Made by a program: the position numbers and the translations under genes
The notes under the pieces: model-generated
Databases searched by the model: none
What the model was told of the DNA's origin: nothing
Seen by the model: the letters and a program-made list of their open reading frames with translations, nothing else
In this document: piece after piece, positions 17,840 through 25,647 of the stretch
How the letters are laid out: every line of letters begins with the position of its first letter
Numbering within the stretch: position 1 is the stretch's first letter
Origin: Terriglobia bacterium
GTDB lineage: Bacteria; Acidobacteriota; Terriglobia; Bryobacterales; UBA6623
DNA length: 64,000 nt
Assembly (NCBI GenBank): GCA_009841225.1
Contig: VXMF01000037.1
Location: 109,836-173,835 of the forward strand
Reading direction: 5' to 3'

Positions 17840-18072
17840 GCGTAGTCTTGCTTGCGATTGGCTTTTTCGGAATTGCGATGGCCATTATGGCGATCGGGCT
17901 CCTCTCCAAGAATCGCTGCCTGCGCGGCTCCTGCGGCGGACCGGACGTGCTGGACGCCGAAGGCGAGTCCCTGCGCTGCGGCGCGTGCCCGCGTCGGGAC
18001 GAGCAGGCGGCCACTTCCGGCGATCAGACGACGCTGCCGCCCGTCACGAGCACGACCGAACCGGTCACGTAG
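17836..18072 (+). CDS. nqrM: Na+-NQR maturation protein NqrM
   Basis: Small membrane protein (78 residues) needed in Vibrio to build the iron centre between NqrD and NqrE. One N-terminal helix (about 3-23, AIGFFGIAMAIMAIGLL) is followed by the Cys motif: Cys28, Cys33 (RGSCGG, the family signature), Cys48 and Cys51 (RCGACP). A Ser/Thr-rich tail follows. ATG 17836 overlaps the apbE stop (ATGA). Its last 49 nt overlap the 3' end of a convergent SDR gene. Confidence 0.9.
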   Translation: MSVVLLAIGFFGIAMAIMAIGLLSKNRCLRGSCGGPDVLDAEGESLRCGACPRRDEQAATSGDQTTLPPVTSTTEPVT

Positions 18073-18842
18073 TCCGACAGCGGCGACGCGAGGAAGAGCA
18101 CGGGGCCGGCGGCATCTTCCGGCGTGCCGTGGCGGTGCAGAGGAATGTGCGGTATGGCCGCGTCGCGCTGGCGTTGAGGGATGCCGAGGGCGATTCCAGT
18201 CGAGGTCTTGTCGCCTCTCTCCTTCGCTTGCGTTAGGCGCGACTCGATGAAGCCATAGGCGACGGCATTGCAGCAGACATTGAAGCGACCCCATTCCTTG
18301 GCGATGGTCTTGGTCATGCCGACGATGCCCATCTTGCCAGCCGCGTAGTTGATCTGGCCGGCGTTTCCGGCCACGCCCGAGGTCGAGCTGACATTCACGA
18401 TCTTGCGGCACGGCGGCCGACGGCCTGCCTCGATGTCGGCCTTGGCGGACTCGCGCAAGAAAGGAGCGGCGGCGCGGACGATGCGGAACGGGGCCCTGAG
18501 GTGGACATCGAGCATGGCGTCGAACTGATCGTCGCTCATCTTGTGAATCACGCCGTCCCAGGTGTAGCCGGCATTGTTGACAATGATGTCAAGCGAGCCG
18601 AAGGTGTCGAGGGCGGTCTTGACGAGCCTGTGGGGTGTTTCCTCGTCTGTGACGCTGCCCACGCAGAGGGCGGCGGACCCGCCGCTATCCCGGATTTCGC
18701 CGAGGGTCTCTTCAGCAGGTTTGGGATCCAGATCGTTGACGACCACGTTAGCGCCGTGTTCAGAGAGAAGCGTGGCTACAGCCTTGCCAATGCTGCGTCC
18801 CGATCCGGTAACAATAGCGGTCTTTCCGGCAAGCAATTGCAT
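18024..18842 (-). CDS. Short-chain dehydrogenase/reductase (FabG-like)
   Basis: Classical SDR of 272 residues using NAD(P)H. It has the Rossmann motif TGSGRSIG, NNAG, the catalytic Ser in VNVSSTSG and the Tyr-x3-Lys YAAGK. Asp after the second strand (VNDLDP) suggests NAD+ preference. There is an unusual insertion between the NNAG region and the Ser strand (RESAKADIEAGRRPPCRK), a feature seen in some 3-hydroxyacyl-type SDRs. Substrate unknown. Its 3' end overlaps nqrM by 49 nt on the opposite strand. TATGAT ends 9 nt before ATG 18842. Confidence 0.88.
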   Translation of the reverse strand: MQLLAGKTAIVTGSGRSIGKAVATLLSEHGANVVVNDLDPKPAEETLGEIRDSGGSAALCVGSVTDEETPHRLVKTALDTFGSLDIIVNNAGYTWDGVIHKMSDDQFDAMLDVHLRAPFRIVRAAAPFLRESAKADIEAGRRPPCRKIVNVSSTSGVAGNAGQINYAAGKMGIVGMTKTIAKEWGRFNVCCNAVAYGFIESRLTQAKERGDKTSTGIALGIPQRQRDAAIPHIPLHRHGTPEDAAGPVLFLASPLSDYVTGSVVLVTGGSVV

Positions 18843-18920
18843 GATCTAGCCATCATAGAACGAATGCGGCGAACGTCCGACCGACGCACCGGAGCCTGCT
18901 CGATCAGCCGGTTGCGCGGC

Positions 18921-19400
18921 TCAGCGGGCCGGGCGGGAATCGTAGCCGCGCTCAATCACAAAGTCCGTTTCGTACATGCTATACACAGCCGGCGACAAGC
19001 CCAGTTCCTGATAGGCAGCTTGGGCAACGTGATTCTCGTGCTCAACATACAGGCGCACCCCGCAGACCCGCTCCTCGGCAGCCAAGATCCTGACGCGCTC
19101 GTAGAGTGCCTTGAGCACTCCCTTGCGCCTGTACTCGGGGGCCACGTAGACGTTCTGCAACCACCAAAACGTAGCGTTCCGCCAGTCGCTCCATTCGAAC
19201 GTCAGCGCCAGCTGGCCGACAACCCGGCCATCCGCTTCCGCGACGAGATAAAAGCCCCGCGAAGAGTCGTTTAGCTGTGCCGTGACACCAGCGCGTAACC
19301 GCTCGGAATCGAGTTCCACGCCTTCTGACTCCACGGCGAGACGCTGATTGAAGTCAATGATGGTCTCGAGGTCTGCGCGCTCTGCCCGGCGGATGTCCAC
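18921..19400 (-). CDS. GNAT-family N-acetyltransferase
   Basis: Acetyl-CoA-dependent acyltransferase of 159 residues. Motif A is clear: WLQNVYVAPEYRRKGVLKALYERV, with the pyrophosphate-binding R-R-K-G-V-L turn. Motif B follows (YVEHENHVAQAAYQELG) and the C-terminal strand YSMYETDFVI. The start is GTG 19400, supported by a TACGAT box ending exactly 6 nt upstream. Substrate unknown; no informative partner gene. Confidence 0.85.
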   Translation of the reverse strand: MDIRRAERADLETIIDFNQRLAVESEGVELDSERLRAGVTAQLNDSSRGFYLVAEADGRVVGQLALTFEWSDWRNATFWWLQNVYVAPEYRRKGVLKALYERVRILAAEERVCGVRLYVEHENHVAQAAYQELGLSPAVYSMYETDFVIERGYDSRPAR

Positions 19401-19406
19401 GCCTTC

Positions 19407-19412
19407 ATCGTA
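19407..19412 (-). promoter_or_regulatory. -10 box TACGAT, 6 nt from GTG of the GNAT gene
   Basis: TACGAT, then GAAGGC, then GTG 19400. A leaderless message beginning with GTG is implied. Confidence 0.5.
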
Positions 19413-19489
19413 GCGCCGACCCGAGCCAGGTCCAGCACGAGATCGCAGCCGCTCACCCTGCGCTCAAGCCGAGGGCCTTGCGAGGGAAT

Positions 19490-20365
19490 TCAGTCATGAA
19501 CGGCGACAGGTCCCCGGACCTCCGTCAACTGCACGCCTCCGGTGCCGTTTCTCACTGTCAGGCTGCCTTCGACCCGGCTTACCGAGATGTCACCGGTACC
19601 GTCGCGCACGTCCACGGATCCGGCGATGTCCTCGATCTCAATGTCCCCGGTGCCATCTCTCAATCTGAGATCGCCACCAACTTCGGAAATCTTGATTTCT
19701 CCCGTGCCGTCATCCACGGTCACGCTGCCCTGAACATCTCGGATGCTCAGCGGGCCGGTGCCATCCTTGACCTGCAGGCTGCCGCCGATGGCTCTCACTA
19801 CCGTGGCACCCGTGCCATCCGTCACGGACACATCGCCCGGAATACCCTCAATCTCGATATCGCCCGTGCCGTCTCGCAGCTCCAACGCGGCGACGTTGCG
19901 AACTAGGATCTCGCCGGTACCGTCCTGGACGGAGAGTGCCAGGCGGCTGGGGACCGTAGCTTTCAAGTCCAAGGTCGCGTTCGAGAACATCCGACCCCGG
20001 GAGGGAATCTTCGCTTCGACGTATGCATCGCTTTCGTCCGTTCTCGACAAGAGCTGGATCTGCCGCACGGCAGCTTGGGACTTGGCGCACGCTTTGCCCG
20101 TCACCCGGATTTGGCTCGAATCAGTGTGCCCGTGGACAGCAAGGCCGCCCTCAACGGCATCGATATTGACCCGCTCGATGCCAACAGCGTCAATCGTGAC
20201 TTCCAGATCAGCGGAAAAGCGACAGGGGGACGCGGCAAGACTCAAGCCGCCCGGTACTGCGCCAACAACAACTAGCAACGCGAGCCCAGCCTGCGGCGGA
20301 CCTGAACAACGCATTGACATCAGCGTCCAAGCGACACGAGTCGCGATCATCGATAAGACTTGCAT
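19490..20365 (-). CDS. Secreted DUF4097-like beta-helix protein with eight 18-residue repeats
   Basis: Exported protein of 291 residues of unknown function. A signal-like hydrophobic stretch (about 24-45) is followed by a globular segment (about 50-140) and then eight near-identical 17-19-residue units from residue 148 to the C-terminus, each beginning DGTG (last NGTG) and continuing with alternating hydrophobics. This pattern predicts a right-handed beta-solenoid, as in DUF4097/polymer-forming families. ATG 20365 has GGAGGG about 5 nt upstream, while the longer frame from 20482 has no such site. The role is probably structural or adhesive at the cell surface. Confidence 0.75.
   Translation of the reverse strand: MQVLSMIATRVAWTLMSMRCSGPPQAGLALLVVVGAVPGGLSLAASPCRFSADLEVTIDAVGIERVNIDAVEGGLAVHGHTDSSQIRVTGKACAKSQAAVRQIQLLSRTDESDAYVEAKIPSRGRMFSNATLDLKATVPSRLALSVQDGTGEILVRNVAALELRDGTGDIEIEGIPGDVSVTDGTGATVVRAIGGSLQVKDGTGPLSIRDVQGSVTVDDGTGEIKISEVGGDLRLRDGTGDIEIEDIAGSVDVRDGTGDISVSRVEGSLTVRNGTGGVQLTEVRGPVAVHD
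19493..19924 (-). repeat. Eight tandem 18-codon repeats (about 54 bp each)
   Basis: Codons 148-291 of the preceding gene: consensus D-G-T-G-x-I-x-I-x-x-V-x-G-x-L-x-V-x. The copies vary in DNA sequence while keeping the protein pattern, so they are old and selected rather than a recent expansion. Confidence 0.85.
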
Positions 20366-20611
20366 GAACCCTCCGATTGTGAGCCAGCTCCTGGAGAACG
20401 ACTGGAAGCTGCCCCGGTCATCCAGCACTACTGTGCCACGCCGCCCGTTCTGCGGGGGCCTACAAGCGCCCCCGCCGATCACTGCAACATAAACACGCGA
20501 AGCACCGAAGAGTTGCAGAGGTCCACGGATCCGTGGCGCTATTCGAAGCGCGCTCGACTTGGCCGGCGCGCTGGTGGAAAGGCTGCCTTCCGCCAGTGCT
20601 GTACGTGGCTG

Positions 20612-21325
20612 TCAGAATATGAGGCCGAACCGGGCTCCTGCAGTCAACCAGCCGTTGTCAGCTGCGACGAGAGCGACATAGGGTCGCACGAAAAATCTGC
20701 CAAACTCCAGGCTGACCCCGCCGCGCAACAGCACATCGATTCCGCGGCGCCCTACCACGATGTCGCCTTCGATGATGCGCTCGAATCTGTGACTCTCAGC
20801 GGTGACGATCAGCGAGGGGATTACAGCAGGGCCGGAACCCGCTAAGGTGTACCGACGCCCCAGCGCCAGGCCGCCCCCGAGGAATGGGTCGGCAAAGTAG
20901 GGGATGGAGCGGAAGTCTCTCGACGTGACACCCTCCGACCCGAAGGTCGCAACCGGGCACAGCGAGAGCGACGAAGTGATGGCTTCGTAGGCAACCGTCG
21001 CCCGGACGTTCTGAAATTCGAACTCCTGATCGAACTCGTCGGCACCCGAGAACCTCAGGTAGCTGGCCATCGCGGCCACCCGGCCGATCTTGAGGCCGCC
21101 GGTCCCCCCAAACCCCGTTATCGTGTTGGACCACTCGCTGCGGCTGGCTGCTGACGCACCTACGAACCCATTGCCGGTGAAGCCAAGACAAGTCTGTGCC
21201 GCGAGCGGGCTGGTGGCGGCCGGCACCAATACGGACGAGGCCAGCAGCAGGCGTCTCAACAGCACCGCAACAGGTCTGTGGTGCCGTGCCGCCACCGTCG
21301 TCCCTCCGCTGCTTGATTCCTGCAT
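20612..21325 (-). CDS. Predicted small outer-membrane beta-barrel protein
   Basis: No family is recognised. The 237-residue protein has a long N-terminal leader ending SPLAAQ, then alternating hydrophobic/polar strands rich in Gly, Ala and aromatics (GGLKIGRVAAMASYLRF, GGGLALGRRYTLAG, VVGRRGIDVLLRGGVSLEF), and ends GARFGLIF with a terminal Phe, the usual BAM recognition residue. An 8-10-strand OmpA/OmpW-like barrel is likely. Two Cys residues near the mature N-terminus and mid-protein are present. ATG 21325 was chosen. It lies upstream of, and co-oriented with, the repeat protein, 246 bp away. Confidence 0.65.
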   Translation of the reverse strand: MQESSSGGTTVAARHHRPVAVLLRRLLLASSVLVPAATSPLAAQTCLGFTGNGFVGASAASRSEWSNTITGFGGTGGLKIGRVAAMASYLRFSGADEFDQEFEFQNVRATVAYEAITSSLSLCPVATFGSEGVTSRDFRSIPYFADPFLGGGLALGRRYTLAGSGPAVIPSLIVTAESHRFERIIEGDIVVGRRGIDVLLRGGVSLEFGRFFVRPYVALVAADNGWLTAGARFGLIF

Positions 21326-21754
21326 CTCATCTCGCCGGGCACTCTCCGGAGGGAGCAGTGTTGACAATGACAACCGAAGCGAGCACGGCCTTCTGCTGGT
21401 CCTGCCATCACGGTAGCATCAGCTACCAAGCGGCGCGAGTCGCGAGCTTTGCTGCAGTTGGCGTGTGGCACGACTGCGCCCTATCGAACTGGCCCGCCGG
21501 GCAGATGCTGCGCATGAAACTGCGGTGGACAGAGACTGCGCCGCTTGTCTGTCGCTATTGAACGCCCTACGAGGCAACCGCTTCTTGGCATCGCAATGAC
21601 GCAGCGCCCGCGGCCAAGAATCCACCGCTAACGCAACCACCCTCGCGGGGGACGGCTGCGCCGAAGCCATGATCAGGTCTGGCGGTGGATCTAGCGCCGA
21701 GTGGATCTAGCGCCGAGGCCCGGTTCGCACCAAGCAATGCGACACTAGTAGCCC
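21326..21754. other. Intergenic region between divergent genes
   Basis: About 430 bp between the barrel gene and the nucleotidase gene. No gene, RNA or strong terminator is recognised. The only structure seen is a 16-bp tandem duplication near its right end. Confidence 0.4.
21685..21716 (+). repeat. Perfect 16-bp tandem duplication
   Basis: GTGGATCTAGCGCCGA occurs twice back to back (21685-21700 and 21701-21716), about 40 bp before the nucleotidase start. It may be a simple duplication or paired regulator sites. Confidence 0.7.
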
Positions 21755-23056
21755 ATGCTTGTCGGCTCGTTCCTACGCCTGTCGTTGCTGCTGCTGGCCG
21801 CGCTGGCGGCCCAGTGCGCCAACGTCGAGCAGGTCACGATCCTGCATCTCAACGACCTGCACGCTCGACTGCTGCCTGACGAGCAGGGCCGGGGAGGGTT
21901 CGCACACGTGGCGACGGCGATCGCGGCAGAGCGCTCCAAATCCGAGAACGCCATCGTGCTGCATGCGGGCGACATGGTGCAGGGCTCGCCGGTTTCGACG
22001 ATCTTCGAAGGAACCCCCGTGTTCGAGGTCGCGAACAGGCTCGGCTTCGACGCCCACTGCCTCGGCAACCACGAATTCGACTACGGCTGGGAGAAGATCG
22101 CCGAGTTCCAGCGTGTCACGGACGCTCCGATCCTAGCTGCTAACGTCCTCAACGCCGAGGGCGAGCGACTGGTGCCGCCGACCGCGGTGCTGACGGCAGG
22201 CGATCTTCGGATCGGGGTCGTCGGAGCCTTGACAGCCGGCTTGGCCAGACTGATCAAGCCCGCGCAGGCGGGCCCCTGGCGCGCGACTGCTCTTGTGGAG
22301 TCCTTGCGCGAACCAGTCGCCGAGATGAACGCAAGAACCGATCTCGTCGTCGTCCTCGGACACCTTTTTGACGACGAAGACGAAGCGATCCTGCGCGGAC
22401 TGCGGGATGTTGACGTGCTCGTGGGCGGGCACGACCACGGGGGCCGGGACACGGAGCTCTTGATCGACGGGCGGATCGGCGTCAAGCTGCGCCCCTATGG
22501 ACGCGAACTCGGGCGTCTCGAGATTGCATTCGACCGCGACGCGGGACGGGTCGTGCAGCACCGCTGGCGGCGAATCCCGATTTCCCAAGACCGCTTTCCG
22601 GCCAATCCCGACATCGCGGCCCTCGTCGATCAATGGGAGTCCAAAGTCTCCGAGCTGGTAGACGTCGAGATTGCCGAGTGCGTCCGCGCTCTGGGCCGGG
22701 ACGATGTCAAACGCATCATCGAGCGGGCCCTGCGCGAAACGACCGGAGCGCAGATCGCCTTCATGAACCGCGGGGGCGTGCGCGACTCTTTGGCGGAGGG
22801 CACCGTGATGGCGCGCCACATCTGGAACATCCTGCCCTTCGACAACGCGCTGGTAGAAGCCACCGTCCGAGGCGACCGACTGCCCGAAGAGGCTCGCGCC
22901 GGTCAAGACATCGAGCCCGGCCGCACGTATCGCTTCGTGACCAACGACTACGTGGCGGGGCTGCCCGAATTCGCCGGGATCGATTTCACAGCCCGCGAGC
23001 TAACGCTGCGCGACGCGGTCCTGGACTGGGTCAAAGCACGCGCACGGGTCCCCTGA
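21755..23056 (+). CDS. Periplasmic 5'-nucleotidase/UshA-like metallophosphoesterase
   Basis: Exported phosphatase of 433 residues that hydrolyses nucleotides or related phosphoesters. A signal peptide (about 1-20, ending AAQC) precedes a calcineurin-like metal domain: HLNDLHARL, HAGDMVQGSP, LGNHEFDYG, VVVLGHL and GGHDHGG supply the two-metal site. The C-terminal substrate domain (about 290-430) has MNRGGVRDSL and NILPFDNALV, the usual 5'-nucleotidase signatures. At 433 residues it is shorter than E. coli UshA, yet both domains are represented. Confidence 0.88.
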   Translation: MLVGSFLRLSLLLLAALAAQCANVEQVTILHLNDLHARLLPDEQGRGGFAHVATAIAAERSKSENAIVLHAGDMVQGSPVSTIFEGTPVFEVANRLGFDAHCLGNHEFDYGWEKIAEFQRVTDAPILAANVLNAEGERLVPPTAVLTAGDLRIGVVGALTAGLARLIKPAQAGPWRATALVESLREPVAEMNARTDLVVVLGHLFDDEDEAILRGLRDVDVLVGGHDHGGRDTELLIDGRIGVKLRPYGRELGRLEIAFDRDAGRVVQHRWRRIPISQDRFPANPDIAALVDQWESKVSELVDVEIAECVRALGRDDVKRIIERALRETTGAQIAFMNRGGVRDSLAEGTVMARHIWNILPFDNALVEATVRGDRLPEEARAGQDIEPGRTYRFVTNDYVAGLPEFAGIDFTARELTLRDAVLDWVKARARVP

Positions 23057-23083
23057 CCCGCACGGCCGCGCTCTGGCGGGACC

Positions 23084-23524
23084 TTACTGGCCTCGACGCT
23101 CCTTGTCGTACGGAGCGCCAGTGCCGGAAGAGCCCAAGAAGAACTTCCGCCCGTCCTCGAAAGTCACATCGCGCCCGTTGGCGCGGTTGGAACGATCCTT
23201 GGCCTGGTAGCCGTCGACCACGATCACCTGTCCGATCTTGATGGTGTCGCGCTTGAGCCCTCTCCGCAGCAAGCTGTTGGGCGTGCCGCCCTCTACCATC
23301 CAGATTTCCTTGCCGCCGGACTCGTCGGTGACCTCAAGGTGGATCCACGTGTGCGGATTCACCCATTCCACGCGGACGACCGGCCCTTTGAGAATGAGCG
23401 GGCGGTTCGGATCGAACTCGGCGCCAAAAGCGTGGTGCGCATTGACCGGCACGACACCCGCCAGCAGCAACCCCAATGCCACCGCCACGGCCTGCAGCCG
23501 AATCATCCCTTCTTTGTTGATCAT
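23084..23524 (-). CDS. DUF6152-family secreted protein
   Basis: Small exported protein of unknown function, common in Acidobacteriota. Of 146 residues, the first 29 or so form a signal peptide ending VNAHH. The family signature follows: HHAFGAEFDPNRPL, then VVRVEWVNPHTWIHLEV and VEGGTPNSLLRRG. The fold is probably a small beta-barrel. ATG 23524 has GAGGAA about 8 nt upstream. It lies 32 bp downstream of the next gene in the same direction and likely shares its transcript. Confidence 0.8.
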   Translation of the reverse strand: MINKEGMIRLQAVAVALGLLLAGVVPVNAHHAFGAEFDPNRPLILKGPVVRVEWVNPHTWIHLEVTDESGGKEIWMVEGGTPNSLLRRGLKRDTIKIGQVIVVDGYQAKDRSNRANGRDVTFEDGRKFFLGSSGTGAPYDKERRGQ

Positions 23525-23556
23525 TGCTGTTGTTCCTCGCTTGTGAGCCGTTCCGC

Positions 23557-24606
23557 CTAGTCGTCGGACTTGCCCAGCAGGTCTTGTTCCAATATGCGGG
23601 CTCCCCGCAAGATGCCTTCGAACGAGTAGTTGGCTTCGTGGCAGGCGTACTCGTAGACCCTGCTCTCGCTGGCCGGCCAAACGTACTCGCCGCTCCAAGG
23701 CTCCGTCCACACCGTCGGATCCTCGACCGTGAACTGGTAGCGCAGGGTCTTGTCGTCGATGCGCGAGAAGCGCTCGACCACGTGCAGGTTGCGCGAAGCC
23801 CCCGACAGTGCCGGGCGGTCGCTGAAGTTGGTCGTGTCGACCACCAGAGTGTCGCCCTCCCAATGCCCTATCGAATCGCCGAGCCAGCCGCGGACGTCCT
23901 CAGGGGCATGCTCGGAATTCAGCCGGATGATGCGCGCGTCATGCACCATCTCAACCAAGATCATGACGTACTCGTCGGTCTGTACGATCCGCTTCAGGTT
24001 GTTGTACAGCACCGGCAGCATGGGCGGGCCTCCGGTCGAGCCGAACCCCAGCAAGCAGCGCTCCGCAAGCGGCCTCAGCTCGGGATCGTCATAGGGGCCC
24101 GGTTCGAGACCTTCCTTGATCCACCAAGCTTCGCCCTTGTTCGGGCGGCTGCGCTTGCGCCGCTCGGCGACCCGTGCCTTGGCCTCCGGCGTCATCTCCG
24201 GCTGGCGCCCGTTCTTCGGATCGGTAATGATCGAGGTGCGCCATTTCCCGTCGATCTTGAAGGCCCCGCTGCCCCGGTCGATCCAGAACGAGTTGTAGCC
24301 CCCGACGTTGCCGGCGGCGCCGGTAGAACCATCGCCGCCTTCCGGAGGCGCTCCCCGGTCGGGGTCGGTAGCCGCGTTGCGGCGGGCCATGTACTCCGCC
24401 TCCTTGCGGGCGATCTCCTGCGCTTCCTCGTCGGTGAGCGTGAGCTTTTCGCCGAACTTGGCCGGGCGCTGCAACGGCGTCAGGGTCGCGATGTCATAGG
24501 TCCCGGACAGGTCTGGCCGCTTGGCAGCGGCCTGCGAGTCGTCGGCTGCCCAAACGGGCGCGACGACCATCGCCAACGCGGCGATGAGCAAGATACGATT
24601 CGACAT
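23557..24606 (-). CDS. Secreted protein with WEGDTLVV motif (Acidobacteriota paralogue family)
   Basis: Exported protein of unknown function, 349 residues. Signal peptide ends PVWAADD; then KRPDLSGTYDI, a charged helical stretch (about 60-165), a Cys-containing segment (ERCLLGFGS) and the family hallmark GDSIGHWEGDTLVVDTTNFSD at about 240. ATG 24606 is preceded by AAAGGAGGT, an almost ideal ribosome site. It shares the hallmark with the next gene (24712-25563) and sits in a run of four co-oriented secreted proteins. Such proteins are abundant in Acidobacteriota without a known role. Confidence 0.8.
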   Translation of the reverse strand: MSNRILLIAALAMVVAPVWAADDSQAAAKRPDLSGTYDIATLTPLQRPAKFGEKLTLTDEEAQEIARKEAEYMARRNAATDPDRGAPPEGGDGSTGAAGNVGGYNSFWIDRGSGAFKIDGKWRTSIITDPKNGRQPEMTPEAKARVAERRKRSRPNKGEAWWIKEGLEPGPYDDPELRPLAERCLLGFGSTGGPPMLPVLYNNLKRIVQTDEYVMILVEMVHDARIIRLNSEHAPEDVRGWLGDSIGHWEGDTLVVDTTNFSDRPALSGASRNLHVVERFSRIDDKTLRYQFTVEDPTVWTEPWSGEYVWPASESRVYEYACHEANYSFEGILRGARILEQDLLGKSDD

Positions 24607-24711
24607 GACAGATCTACCTCCTTTCTGAGGGCCGGAACCTCGCGCACGAGCCCGACCCCGCGGCATGCTTGCGGCCGAACAGGTCCCCGCTGCGCACGTC
24701 GGACATGGCGG

Positions 24712-25563
24712 CTACCTCTCCAGCGGGTGGCGACGATACTCGCCGAAGAGCAGCTCCTCGACGAACTCGACGCACTTGAAGTCCATCAGGCGGGCGCCCT
24801 TCTCCACGCGCCGGTACAGCGGCATGGAAATCTTCCACGGACGCGTGAAGACCTCCGGGTCGGAGATCTCCGCCTCGTATTGGATGTGATACGGAGAACT
24901 GAGGGTGTACCGCTCGGTGACGCGCAGCTGGTTGCTGTGGTGCGTGCCCGACCGGTCGAACCAGGTCTGGTCGCTCAGCCCGGTGACCTCTACGACCAGA
25001 GTGTCGCCTTCCCAACGTCCCACGGACTGGCCCATCCAGGCATCGGTCTCGGCCGGGCCGACGTCGTGCATGTAGATCTCGCGCACGGCACCGGCGAATT
25101 CGTAGGCGATGAACACCGAATCTTCGTTCTGGAAGATCTGGAACGGGAACGGCATGTAAGTGGCGCGCGGCACTCCCGGCAGGTAGCACTTCACCTCCGG
25201 GTCCCGCTCGATCCAGTGGGCTCGGTTGTCTTCCCGCCGCTCGGCCGCTTCGGGCTTGTACGGGATCTTGCCGCCTTCCACCACACCCATGCCGCCAGGC
25301 ACGGCGCCCACGGCGCCGAGCGGCAATACGGGCACGGCGGGCAGCGGGCCGTGCGGACCATCCCGGAGCATCATCGCGGGACGCGCCATGTGGCGCTCGA
25401 TGTCATAGTTGGCAGTGTTCAGGGCCTGCCAGATGCCGTTAAGGTCCGGCTTGCCGTTGGCCAGGCGGGACGGTTCGAAATCGGCCGACTGGGCCCACAC
25501 TGGCAGGGCCGCGGCCGAGAATGCAAATGCGATCGCAAGCAGTCGGGTCACAACATCACGCAT
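24712..25563 (-). CDS. Second secreted WEGDTLVV-motif protein (paralogue)
   Basis: Exported protein of 283 residues, related to its downstream neighbour. A signal peptide ends PVWAQ; GKPDLNGIWQ follows, then VKCYLPGVPRATYMPFPFQI and the hallmark GRWEGDTLVVEVTGLSD with the following HSNQLRVTERYT. The N-terminal PDLNGIWQ and central motif order match the neighbour, so the two probably arose by duplication and diverged. Function unknown. Confidence 0.8.
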   Translation of the reverse strand: MRDVVTRLLAIAFAFSAAALPVWAQSADFEPSRLANGKPDLNGIWQALNTANYDIERHMARPAMMLRDGPHGPLPAVPVLPLGAVGAVPGGMGVVEGGKIPYKPEAAERREDNRAHWIERDPEVKCYLPGVPRATYMPFPFQIFQNEDSVFIAYEFAGAVREIYMHDVGPAETDAWMGQSVGRWEGDTLVVEVTGLSDQTWFDRSGTHHSNQLRVTERYTLSSPYHIQYEAEISDPEVFTRPWKISMPLYRRVEKGARLMDFKCVEFVEELLFGEYRRHPLER

Positions 25564-25647
25564 GATACCGCTTTCTGCACCCGAGAATCACCCGCCAGAA
25601 AAGCTCGCGAGACGGCGCAGCCACATCTCGGCCCTCGACACCGCTCG

